A stretch of DNA of 64,000 nucleotides from Shinisaurus crocodilurus (Eukaryota > Chordata > Lepidosauria > Squamata > Shinisauridae): positions 119,169,379 to 119,233,378 of the forward strand of contig CM037876.1 of assembly GCA_021292165.1 (NCBI GenBank), read 5' to 3'. The translations under genes were made by a program, and so were the position numbers. Of this stretch, positions 54,240 through 64,000 are shown one piece after another. The notes beneath the pieces were generated by a model. That model was not told the DNA's origin and ran no database searches. It worked only from the letters and a program-made list of their open reading frames with translations. The number at the start of each line of letters is the position of its first letter. Positions within the stretch are counted from its first letter, which is position 1.

Positions 54240-54821
54240 ACCTTAAATGGCCATGTGAGAATAAAATTTCTTAAATGCTAGAACAGAACATTACAGTTCC
54301 TAGTAAGAGAGAGGGGAAGGGGCACACAGCAAAGTTTTGTGATTCTGCACTGGATGCATCTGAAAGTGCAGCGAACAAATATTTTAACAATACAGTTTAT
54401 AATCCTAAACAAGATTTTTTTAAAAACACAACATAATCATAGCATTTAAGACTACGCAATAACATGGTTGTACCACTATTTCTATCAACAGAGCTTCAAC
54501 CTCTTTCTAGATGGCATTAAACTAGATGGGAAATACGCCTGTTTATTTAAGGATCCCATTTTAACGATGTCCTTTTTGTTACTGTGATGTATGTTCTGGA
54601 AGCGTATAGAGGAATACATACATTACAGTTAGAAACCACCAGGAATAAATAAGGGGGTGCACATGGCCCTAAGTCAGTTCTACTCTTGAATGGAATCTCA
54701 AGGAACTCCTTTCCACCAGGCTTTTAGATTAAAGAGATGAAGGGGTGGTGGGCTAGAGGTTACGGTATCCTAAATTTAATGCCAGCATGAAAACTAGTTA
54801 CTCTAACTAACTAAAGCCTAA
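54240..54821. other. HDAC4 intron, nothing recognised
   Basis: No repeat or exon recognised. Confidence 0.4.
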
Positions 54822-56358
54822 CCTGGACCCAGATGGTGTTAATAACTACAGGCCGGTAGCTAATATCCCATTCCTGGGCAAGGTGCTTGCTGGTCAACTC
54901 CAGGCACTCTTGGATGAAACAGACTATCTAGATCCATTTCAATCTGGATTCAGGCCTGGTTTTAGAAGGGAAACTGCCTTGGTCGCTCTGAGGGATGACC
55001 TCTGCCAGGAGAGGGACAGGGGAGTGTGACCCTGCTGATTCTCTTGGACCTCTCAGCGGCTTTCGATACCATCGACCATGGTATCCTTCTGGATAGGTTG
55101 TCTGGGTTGGGAGTTGGAGGCACTGCACTCCAGTGGTTCCGATCCTACTTGGGTGGCCGATTCCAGAAGGTGGTGCTGGGGGATTACTGCTCTGTCCCTT
55201 GGCAGTTATGCCATGGGGTGCCACAGGGCTCTATTTTATCCCCTATGCTGTTTAACATCTACATGAAACCACTGGGAGAGGTTATCCAGAGGTGTGGGCT
55301 GAGGTGTCATCAATATGCAGATGACACCCAGCTCTATCTCTCTTTTTCATCTAATCCAGGTGAGGCAGTGGCTGTTCTGAATCAGTGCCTGGACACAGTA
55401 ATGGACTGGATGAGGGCTAATAAACTGAGACTCAATCCAGATAAGACGGAGGTACTGTTAGTGGGTGGTTTGTCTGCCCGGCTAAGTGATATTCAACCAG
55501 CTCTGGATGGGGTTGCACTCCCCCTGAAGGATCAGGTCTGAAGTTTGGGGGTGCTCTTGGATCCCCAACTGTCACTCGAGGCACAGGTCAACTCGGTGGC
55601 ACAGAGCACCTTTTATCAGCTTAGGCTGATATACCAACTACATCCTTATCTGGACAGAGATAGCCTAGCTACATTTATCCATGCTCTGGTAACCTCTCAT
55701 TTGGATTACTGTAATACGTTATACGTGGGGCTGCCTTTGAAAATGGTCTGGAAACTTCAGCAGGTCCAAAATAAGGCAGCGAGATTGTTAATGGGGACTG
55801 GCCGACGTGAACATATTATGCCAGTGCTTTCTCATCTGCACTGGCTGCCAGTCTGTTTCCGGGCCCAATTCAAAGTGCTGGTACTAACATTCAAAGCTCT
55901 AAACGGCTTGGGGCCAGGGTATCTGAAGGATCGTCTCCTCCCATATGTACCTGCCGGACACTAAGATCTGCATCAGCGGTCCTTCTCCGAGAGCCCCTGC
56001 CAAAGGAAGTGAGGCAGGTGGCTACCAGGAGGAGGGCCTTTTCTGCTGTGGCACCCCGGTTATGGAATGAACTCCCCAAAGAGGTTTGCCTGGCGCCTAC
56101 TTTGTATTCTTTCCGGTGCCAGGTGAAGACCTTTCTGTTCTCCCAGGGATTTTAATCATTTTAATCATCTTAATCATTTTAATCTTGTAATTGTTTTTAA
56201 TTCCGCTATTGTAACTACTGCTGCTAGCTCTGCTGTTTGTTTTTAATCTGTGGTTTTAAATTTTATATTGTATTTTATGATTTTAACTGTTGTAAACCAC
56301 CCAGAGAGCTTCGGCTATTGGGCGGTATAAAAATGTATTAAATAAATAAATAAATAAT
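54822..56358 (+). mobile_element. L2-like LINE with damaged reverse transcriptase
   Basis: In order: NNYRPVANIPFLGKVL (54,840), a frame change near 55,027, [51 protein letters not shown] (catalytic Asp pair), [17 protein letters not shown], an in-frame TGA at ~55,539 (CpG-type decay), LGVLLDPQLSLEAQV, HLDYCNTLYVGLPLK, LHWLPVCFRAQFKVLVL. The 3' UTR is AACCACCCAGAGAGCTTCGG, ATTGGGCGGTATAAAAATG, then AATA repeats. Endonuclease absent. Confidence 0.9.
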
Positions 56359-56885
56359 AATACTCTGTTCTAGCTTCTGCGCTTTTTAAAAGTCACTCCA
56401 GAGCAGTTCTGTGAGTACCAAATGTGTAGGACACTCAGAGCAGGCTCTGATACTTAGCAGCCCCTATGACTCATTGCCCGTTCAGCCTTCAGACGCATAA
56501 CACGGTAATAAGTTAAGTGCCTGTGAGCATTTGCAGAATGCCTCTCTCACCACTGAATCTTCATACATCTCTGGCTAGAAGTAAATGGCTTGGATAGAAG
56601 GTTGGGATTCTTAAGCAAGCTTGAGCCCTGCAACATTTTATTTTAGACACCGAATAGCAAGTTCTCCCAGCTTTGGAATACCCAATTGCCCAGGTCCAGA
56701 TTCTTTCAACTCCAAAAGTAGCACAAGATGCACTACCAAAGCCAACAAGACCCACTGAGCCCATATTATACTATAATTTTCTCAGAACACTTGCTTAGAC
56801 GTGGTCTGCTGGAAGGGGAATAACTTGAACATGAACATCTGACTATCTTGGAGTGAGCTTCTGACAAGTAGAACAGCCTGCAGGT

Positions 56886-59122
56886 AGAGATGTGAAGGCC
56901 TAGAAAAAAACTGGAAAAATTTGGAAAAAGACGGAAAAAATCCCAAAAAATTGGAAAAATGGGGGGGGGGCGGAATGGATTATGGAATATTTTCTTTCAG
57001 AATGGTGAATAAAATATTTCAGAGAAGGTGTTACTCCCCCAAAATGTTTTCCAGAAATTATATAATAGATGTTTATGTAAGACTATGTATGGTATCAGAT
57101 CATTACAATTACTTGCCTGCACTCGCAAGCGACAAGCAACACTAGGTTGTAAACTGAGCATAAACTCTCAAATGTAAGTAGCCATGATGCCATTTCTGCC
57201 ACTAGGAGGCACTGCCATTGTAACAAGATGAAGAAAAGAAGCTTTCAGTTTTCTCGCTTGTGGGCCTTCCTCTCGTTGGCTACAGTTGTTGATCTGTTTC
57301 TTCCTCTTGACTAGGCCTCAAGAGACTGGGAGAACAGAAAGTACAGAGCCAAGAAAAAGGAGCTGAAAGTATACTTACTTGAGTTTAAATTTATTCTGAA
57401 TTCAGAAAAAATCTGCAACCATATTTTAACCGCTATAGTTATATCTCATAACCCATATAGTAAATCATAATTTAATTCCTACTAATCTGCTGCCTTGTTG
57501 CAAACCCCACCACCACCATAGCTAGTGTTCACCACTAAATTATTTCTCATTTCCCTCCCTAAGCAAATGGTGAGACCAACATCTAGCATATGGAAGCATT
57601 CCACACTGCAAGTTCTTCTGAGGGGGGGGGGTAAATTACGTGCAAATACTGTCAAATGAAATATACATGTCCAAATGCTACTAGGATGACAAAACATATC
57701 CTTGTTGCATGTAAGAAGTGTCCCTGCAGACATCAAAAAATCCTACATGAGACCTAGTGAGGAGGACCATACTGATGAAAGTGCAAGTAGCTTTCCCTAA
57801 TGCTCTCGTTCCAGAAGTCCTCTTCCTGCTCCTTCTATAACACCAGCATCATCACAAAGAGCTTCCCCATAAGCAACAGCATCTTCAAGTAAAGAAATAT
57901 TGCAAACAGCTGCATCCAAAAAATATTCATAGCTTCATTGTTAACAAGATGACACCTGAAGATCAGGAAAAAATTGACCAAGCGCTTGCAGGAGCAATAT
58001 ATTCTTCTGGAGCCCCATTGTCAATAACTGAAAATGCATACTGGCAGGAAGCTTCTAAATTACTAAGACCGTCATACCGTTTGCCCAGCAGACATTCTTT
58101 GAGCAAGCCTCTTTTAGAGTCAGAATATGAACACGTAATGGAATCTGTGCAAGGAAAAATCAACAAAGCACTGTGTCTTGCGCGACTTACAGATAGATGG
58201 ACATATGTGAGGGGAGAAGGAATAATAAACAGTGTAATAACAACACCTCAACCAGGTGTTTTTTTTTACCAAAGCATTGAAACAGGAGAGAACAGACATA
58301 CTGCAGAGTATATCAGTTGTAAAATATGTGAGTCCTACAGAAAATTGGAAGTGGTGAAGTATTTGCTTTGCTGACTGACAATGCAAGTAATATGAAAGCG
58401 GCAAGGAAAACATAATGGATAAGTATCCACATATTACTGCAATAGGATGTGCATGTCGAAGGCTAAACTTGCTTCTTAATGACATCATGAAACTGGACAC
58501 CCTCCAAAGATCTATAGACGAGCAAAAGAAGTTATAAAACATATAAAAGCGACTCATATTGTAGCTGCAGTCTTCAAGAAGAAGCAAGAAGGGAAAAAAT
58601 GCAAAGAATAAATAGTGACACTGAAGCTCTGTAGTAAAATTCAGTGGGGTGAAGTGGTGATCTCCTTTGAAAGTTCACTAAAATACAAAGAAGCTCTTCA
58701 AGAAACAGGAACAGTTGAGGATCTTAAAGTGCCCAGAAGTGTAAGGAACACTGTACTAGATGAGGATGTCTTCTGGGTTCAGCTGCAGAACTCCTTGAAT
58801 ATTCTAAAGCCAATTTCTTCAGCAATCACGGTATCTGACACCGCACACTTTTGTCAGAAATTCCTTACCAATTGGCCAAGCTAAAAACAACTGTTTTTTA
58901 GAATCTAATAGTATCCCCACTTACAAATGCAGAAAAAAGTAAAGTGAAAGATTTTATTAAGAAATGGAAGAATTTTTTGGCCATCTAATTCTCATGCTGC
59001 TGCAAATCTGTTGGATCCAAGATTCAAAGGCAGAAATGTGATTGCTGCTCTGCATTTGACTGGATTACAAAACAAGCAGCACACTTAGAACCTGATGTTG
59101 GAAAGGTACTTTCAAATGTTGC
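56886..59122 (+). mobile_element. BED/hAT DNA transposon relic, right side cut by DIRS
   Basis: A TAGAGATGTGAAGGCC end at 56,886 is followed by clustered GGAAAAA words (56,910-56,965), as expected for hAT subterminal repeats. Then come a BED-finger remnant (TRMTKHILVACKKCP near 57,680-57,740), the transposase ORF (57,949-58,374) and decayed C-terminal pieces (KLKTT.., LTNAEKSKVKDFIKKW near 58,930). The frame runs into the DIRS insertion at 59,123. The right terminus is not in the window. Confidence 0.7.
57949..58374 (+). pseudogene. hAT transposase fragment (DUF659-type region)
   Basis: 141 open codons: EDQEKIDQALAGAIYSSGAP, FSMVENP-like ITENAYWQEASKLLRPSYRLP, SRHSLSKPLL, LARLTDRWTYVRGEGIINSV (first catalytic Asp of the hAT RNase H fold expected at LTDRW), FFYQSIETGENRHTAEYI. 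This is the typical middle of zinc-finger hAT transposases. Stops and shifts follow (58,375 onwards), so it is inactive. Base composition is AT-rich like other old DNA transposons here. Confidence 0.8.
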
Positions 59123-59184
59123 AGAAGGACAGGTTGCTTACCTGTAACTGTGGTTCTTCGAGTGGTCATCTGTGCAGTCACACA
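59123..59184. repeat. DIRS right terminal repeat (62 bp)
   Basis: AGAAGGACAGGTTGCTTACC ... GTGCAGTCACACA is the exact reverse complement of 59,497-59,558. It marks the junction with the hAT relic. Confidence 0.9.
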
Positions 59185-59496
59185 TATGGGCTCTGCGCGT
59201 GCGCGGAGGCCGCTTCGGGAAGGTTCTATAGCTGAGGTAAATTTTGGGCGGGAACCCCTCCCCCCTGCGTCTCCCTTGCGCGGGTTCCCGCCCTCTCCCT
59301 CAGTTCCCCTGAGACCGCCATCGCGATCCCAGTACTAAGGGAGAACATAGGAAGAGGTTTCTCACTTCCCTAAAAGAAGTACCGAAATTCCAATTCGATG
59401 GTGTCATACGGTACCGATTATAGTGAGCCCAAGAGTCCCGGTTCAGTACACCATCGAACTCGACAGTGACACCGTAGCGGGGATGGATGGGCGGGT

Positions 59497-59600
59497 TGTG
59501 TGACTGCACAGATGACCACTCGAAGAACCACAGTTACAGGTAAGCAACCTGTCCTTCTTCTTCGTGGTCTCTGTGCATCACACATATGGGCAGAGTAGCA
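59497..59600. repeat. DIRS internal complementary region
   Basis: 59,497-59,558 is perfectly complementary to the right terminal repeat. The adjoining 59,555-59,596 (TTCTTCGTGGTCTCTGTGCA, CACACATATGGGC) is a diverged direct copy of the terminal sequence, as expected for the part complementary to the left end. In DIRS-1 this region lets the cDNA circularise (established model). Confidence 0.85.
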
Positions 59601-59633
59601 AGCTGACTTACCGGTGGAGGGTCGGTGTCGTCG

Positions 59634-60671
59634 TCACTGAAGGACCGAGGAAAGGACAGCTCTGCCAAAGGCATTGTCCCTCCGGGATCGGACATCGACT
59701 TGGTAGTGTGAAACAAACGTCGAAGGCGTGGACCACGTAGCCGCCTTGCAGACATCCGTCAACGATATTCCTCTCGTGAAAGCCGTCGAGGCCGATACGG
59801 CTCTGGTAGAATGAGCTCGCACCGAGCTCGGCAATCGCTGCTGTTTGAGTTCGTAGGCCTACCCGATGCAGTCGACAATCCACGCAGATAGACGCTGGGT
59901 CGAGACCGGTAGGCCTTTGGAGTGTCCACCGTAACAAATAAAGAGACGGGGAGATCTCCTTATGGATTCAGTGCGGGACTTGTAGAACAACAGGGCCCTT
60001 CGCACGTCTAGCATGTGGAGCTGCTGTTCCAGCAGAGTCGACGGGCTTTGGAAGAAAGCCGGTAAGATAATGTCCTGATTTAAGTGGAAAGAGGACACGA
60101 CCTTAGGAATGAAGGCCAGATCTGGGCGCAACACAGCCTTTTCCTTGTGGAAGCTGAGGTATGGAGGATCGACCCTTAGAGCCGCCAGTTCTGATGCTCT
60201 CCAAGCAGAGGTGATTGCGACAAGAAATACGGTCTTAAAAGTCACTAAGCGGAGATCCGTTGTCGCCATTGGCTCAAATGGTCTAGCCATGAGTACCTGC
60301 AGAACCAACTGGAGGTCCCAGACCGGAGTGACTGGTTTAAACGAAGGGGTCATGTTCTTTAATCCCCTCATGAAACGCTTGACTAGCGGGTTCGAGAACA
60401 GGGTGGACCCATCTTGACCGTTATGGTACGCCGACAGGGCGGCTAAATAGACCTTTAACGAGCTTGTCTTAAGCCCCTTGTGATGCAAATGAAGCATGAA
60501 TCGGAGTACTTGTTGAATAGGAGCGCTCGAATAGGGCACTTCAATCCGACCGAGGTAATCACAGAAGGCTTTCCATTTTCTGGCATATGAAGCTCTGGTG
60601 GATGGTTTCCACGCTTCCTGCAGTACGAGCTTGATCTCCGAAGGGAGTGCGCTCGGTATCAAATTAGCCAT
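59634..60671 (-). pseudogene. DIRS tyrosine recombinase, one in-frame stop
   Basis: 345 codons with a single TAG at ~59,861 in an otherwise continuous frame. N-terminal core-binding part (WKPSTRASYARKWKAFCDYL, LRFMLHLHHKGLKTSSLKVY), then catalytic Arg in TSAWRASELAAL, stop after IVDCIG, then HSTR (His and second Arg) in SSVRAHSTRAVSAS, and the nucleophile Tyr in FVSHYQVDV. All four catalytic residues are visible. The ATG start overlaps the end of the RT frame by about 13 bases. This enzyme integrates the circular cDNA in place of a DDE integrase. Confidence 0.9.
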
Positions 60672-60681
60672 GCCGTGAGTT

Positions 60682-62797
60682 TCAAGATGGACGGATTCGG
60701 GTGTAACAGCGTGCCTCGAGCCTGAGAGAGTATCGTTGATGTGTTCGGTAGATAACGATACTCTCCCTGGAGAGTCGTAGAAGTGGTGCGAACCATGCTT
60801 GCCTCGGCCACCACGGGGTCACTAGGATGCAGCTCGTGCCCTCGGATTGGATTCTCGAAATTACTTTGGCCAGCAATGGAATTGGTGGGAATATGTAGAA
60901 CAGAGTCCCGGACCAAGGTATCTGGAATGCGTCCCCGATCGACGCAATGTCGTGTCCTGCCCTGCTGCAGAATTTGTGACAGGCTGTATTGGCTGAAGTG
61001 GCGAAGAGATCCACTGTTGGGGTTCCCCATAGGTGGAACAGTGACTGTCGAATTCGAGTGTCGAGTTGCCACTCGTGGGAGTCTAGTGACAACCTGCTCA
61101 GTGCGTCCGCCAGCGTGTTGTCTTTCCCTGCAATGTGGATGGCCCTCACCGATATACAACGAGGGATCATCCAGTCGAACATACGGAGAGTTAGGTTTGT
61201 CAGTCGTAACGAGTGGGTGCCGCCCTCCTTGTTCAAGTAGGCCACCACCGTAGTATTGTCCGTGACTACTTGCAGGTGTCTCGCAGCGAGCATGGGTTCG
61301 AGGGATTTCATCGAGTTCCAAACAGCTTTGAGTTCTAGAACGTTGATGTGTCTCTCTCGGTCTCGTGGGCCCCACTGCCCTTGCACTGTATGGCTCCCGC
61401 AGTGAGCTCCCCAGCCCAGAAGAGAAGCGTCCGTCGTGAGCGTAAGCGAGGGAGGGACGGGTTGGAAGGGTAGCCCTTTCGTCAAGTTGGAGCGGATCAT
61501 CCACCAGCGAAGAGACTGTTTTATGCTGGACGGAATAGTTAGTCTCGTTCGGTGTGCATTCCTCTCGGAATCGAACGACCTTATGAACCAGTTTTGGAGC
61601 TGGCGCATACGAAGTCGAGCGAGAGGAACGACCGGGATGGACGAGGCCATGAGACCGAGGAGTCGTTGAATCGAGTAGGCTGTGCATGACATCGCCTTTT
61701 GCAGTTTTGAGGCGAGGGTAAGAATTTTTAGAGTTCTGTCTTCTGGCAGAAAGGCACGACCGACCGTGGCATCTAATAAAGCTCCGATGAATTGAATCTG
61801 TTGAGTTGGGAATAGAGTGGACTTCTTGTCGTTGAGGCAGAGACCGAGAGTGGACAAAGTGTCTGTAGTCAGAAGGAGGGCGCTCCGAAGCTCCCGAGCA
61901 GATGGAGCAACGATGAGCCAGTCGTCTAGGTAAGGATAGAGCGTCACCCCCTGGGTCCGTAGGGCAGCAGCAGACTACTGTCATACACTTGGTAAACACT
62001 CTCGGTGCCGTCGAAAGTCCGAACGGAAGTACCTTGAATTGGTAAGCTTCGGATCCGATCTTGAACCTCAGGTATTTCTGGCTGTCTCGATGGATCCCTA
62101 TGTGAAAGTAGGCATCCTGGAGATCGATGGAAGCAAACCAGTCGTCTTTGCGAAGGAGAGGCAAGATCGATTGGAGAGTGACCATCCTGAACTTCTTGGG
62201 TAGAATGTAGAAGTTCACTGATCGTAGATCCAGGATCGGGCGGAGCCCTCCATCTTTCTTTGACACCGTGAAATACCTGGAGTAAAGGCCGTCCTGTGCA
62301 AGGTGGGGGGGGACCACCTCGATGGCCCCCTTGAGTAGCAAGGAAGCGACCTCCTCCCGCAGCGTCTGGGATGGCTGTGTGGTGCGGATGCCAAGAAAGG
62401 GTGGGAGAGAATCGAACTTGATCCTGTACCCGTGCCGGATAATGTCCAGAACCCAACGATCGGTGGTAATTTTCTTCCATGATGGTAGGAAGAGGGATAG
62501 TCGAGTTCTGAACTGAGGTCGAGCCGGGAGGATCGGAGTAGAGATATCGGTCGTGCCTTGGGTCGCGTCAAACCCGACGCCTTTGAAAGTCACCTCCTTT
62601 ACGGGAGCCCCGGTACCATTGCTGCTGGAACTGACGGCTCGGTGCCCGGGGCTGCTGTGGACGAGAACGACTGTCCTGCCACTGCTGGAGTTGCTGACCC
62701 TGTTGGCTAGGAGCCACTGGGGGTGGATACGGAGCCCACCTGCGGCGTCTGAATGTTTTGGAAGATGCTTGCGGGAGTAGGCCCATCTTCCTCGCAT
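60682..62797 (-). pseudogene. DIRS reverse transcriptase / RNase H / methylase-like ORF, one frameshift
   Basis: The first frame (to ~61,972): GLYSRYFTVSKKDGGLRPIL, LRSVNFYILPKKFRM, FASIDLQDAYFHIGIH (catalytic Asp), FKVLPFGLSTAPRVFTK. One extra base near 61,972 shifts the frame; then LYPYLDDWLIVAP (YLDD catalytic pair). RNase H follows: LTTDASLLGWGAH (Asp), INVLELKAVW (Glu), VVTDNTTVVAYLNKEGG (Asp), AGKDNTLADALSR (Asp). The C-terminal block PTVDLFATSAN .. FPPIPLLAK .. LVTPWWPRQAW is the region often described in DIRS as methyltransferase-like. Apart from the one-base shift the domain set is complete. Confidence 0.92.
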
Positions 62798-64000
62798 TCA
62801 CTCGTGCTTTCTGGACCGCGTCGAGAGAGTCTTATCGTTAGAGGCCGACTCCATCAAAGGGCAGATTTTCAATTTTGGCCTTAGCTTCTGTGGTCAATGT
62901 AGAAGACCTTAGCCAGGCATGGCGGCGGAGAGCGATTGCACTCACGAGGGATCTCCCATGACAGTCCCCCTGGTGTCTGGCAGTATGGATCTGTTGTCTG
63001 GAGGTGTTCGTTGCTTCGGCCTGGAAGACTCTGGCTAAGTCTCTCTTCTCGTCCGGTAGATAGTCAATCAGTCCACCCATCTTTTCCCAAAGGAAGAGTT
63101 GGTATCGGGCCATCGTGGCTTGGTACCCGGCAACCCAGATCCCCAGGGTGCTCGAGGTGTAGACTCTTCGTCCGAAGTTGTCTAACCTTTTTCCTTCGGG
63201 GTCGGACGGAGTGGAGTGCTGTTTCCCCGATCTCGACTGCGCTGATTCGACTATCATCGAGTTCGGTGTGGGATGGGAGAAGAGAAACTTAGCTGTGTCT
63301 GGCCTAATCTTATACAGAGCGTCCAGACGCTTTGCCGCAGGAGGAGCTGTGGATGGCGAGCTCCACGATCCCTGCACCGTCTCCAGCATCGTCGGGGTGA
63401 TAGGGAGCAAAGTCGGACCCGAAGAGGATTTGGAGACCGCGTTGAAGAGAGGATCTACTTGTTTCTTCTCCTCGACCGCCGTCTCAAGCCCAAGGGCTTG
63501 AGCCATCCTGAGGACCTGGTCCTGGAAGGTGCCCATATCCTCGGAGGGGGACACAGCAGCTTGAGTGGAGACGACCTGGTCCGGAGATGTGGACGATGGG
63601 GACAACGAGGCAATCGAGTCCGAGTCTGTTATGGGCGACCCCGGAGTCGAAGACCTGCGAGAGCGGGATACCGATACCATCGAGGCCGTAGTTAGCCGAT
63701 CTTCTCTTTCCTCCACTTGAGAAGGGAGGGCTAGAGCGCGGGCTGAAGGGGACGTCCTGGGGTCGGCACGCACCCCCTCTTGTCTGGGTAGAGGACGTCT
63801 TTCATTCCTTCTCAGGGAGTGTCTCCTAATTGGGGACCTCTCTCGGGAACGGTACACCCTGGTCTGGTATCTGTAATCAGACACAGGGGAGTGCCTCCGG
63901 TGGTAACTATAGTGAGACGCTCTAGAGTACCTCGAATTCCCTCGAGTCCCTTGAATCCTGAGACCTTTCCCTGTATCTCCGGGGGTCCCGGGTTCTACAG
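62568..64000 (-). pseudogene. DIRS ORF1 (gag-like), two adjacent stops, open at window edge
   Basis: The frame is open from position 64,000 to 62,841: Arg/Ser-rich start (RERSPIRRHSLRRNERR), acidic/serine middle, then a conserved region (RRVYTSSTLGIWVAGYQATM, DEKRDLARVFQAEA, RRHAWLRSSTL, AKIENLPFDGVGL). Two TAA codons lie two codons apart (62,840-62,832), and the same frame then continues KARVNARKMG to a Gln/Arg-rich tail (QQGQQLQQWQ, RGSRKGGDFQRRR) ending at 62,568. The tail overlaps the start of the RT frame. A small indel pair may explain the two stops. The true start is upstream of the window. Confidence 0.8.

Larger units (their letters stand above)
59123..64000 (-). mobile_element. DIRS-type tyrosine-recombinase retrotransposon (incomplete at right edge)
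   Basis: Minus-strand order from the right edge: ORF1 (64,000-62,568), RT/RNase H (62,797-60,682), tyrosine recombinase (60,671-59,634), internal complementary region, terminal repeat. This is the DIRS layout. GC content and codon use differ sharply from the AT-rich hAT relic it interrupts. The 5' terminal repeat lies beyond position 64,000. Confidence 0.93.

Noticed and set aside
60783..61253. 156-codon plus-strand frame
   Set aside because: Antisense shadow of the DIRS RNase H region.

Overview
Vertebrate nuclear DNA, almost certainly from a squamate reptile (lizard or snake). The diagnostic signs are two near-complete and three partial Sauria-type SINEs (tRNA-like head, tail ending in AATAAATAAA runs), 5S-rRNA-derived SINEs with a CR1-type tail, L2-like and CR1 LINEs, a DIRS retrotransposon, several hAT-type MITE families with exact 8-bp target duplications, and host exons with canonical splice sites. 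There is no bacterial or organellar signal.

Host genes. Two gene fragments are visible, both on the minus strand. (1) From 4,034 to 38,634 lie five well-supported exons, plus one candidate, of an RNF220-like RING E3 ubiquitin ligase. They run 5'->3' from high to low coordinates: CPVC zinc module (38.5 kb), two linker exons (29.7 and 22.5 kb), candidate linker exon (15.6 kb), coiled coil plus start of the RING (5.5 kb), and RING core (4.0 kb). Reading phases agree wherever consecutive exons are known. The sequence is too diverged for RNF220 itself and looks like a paralogue. (2) At 54,030-54,180 there is one exon of HDAC4 (glutamine-rich N-terminal helix). A 100-N assembly gap (53,838-53,937) separates the two. 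The next HDAC4 exon is absent from the 53.8 kb on the other side, so the gap may join unrelated loci.

Everything else recognised is intronic or intergenic repeat DNA. 0-12 kb: MITEs, LINE 3' ends and microsatellites between RING exons. 12-28 kb: CR1 pieces, Sauria and 5S SINEs, two solo LTRs of one family (both with TG...CA ends and 5-bp duplications), and a decayed coding relic. 28-38 kb: foldbacks, a local ~215-bp tandem duplication, and a 654-bp GAGTC-rich hAT-like element nested in another MITE. 38.9-40.1 kb: a chain of consecutive perfect hairpins. 40-46.7 kb: a nested stack in which an L2-like LINE was hit by a TA-flanked MITE, by a GC-rich hAT MITE and by a CR1 that itself carries a 1.8-kb poly-A retroposon. 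47-49 kb: a minus-strand LINE with a C2H2 finger at its C terminus. 54.8-56.4 kb: an L2-like LINE. 56.9-64 kb: a BED/hAT transposon relic broken by a minus-strand DIRS element (ITR, internal complementary region, tyrosine recombinase, RT/RNase H, ORF1) that runs off the right edge.

All calls come from reading the sequence and remembered family motifs; no alignment or database search was run.
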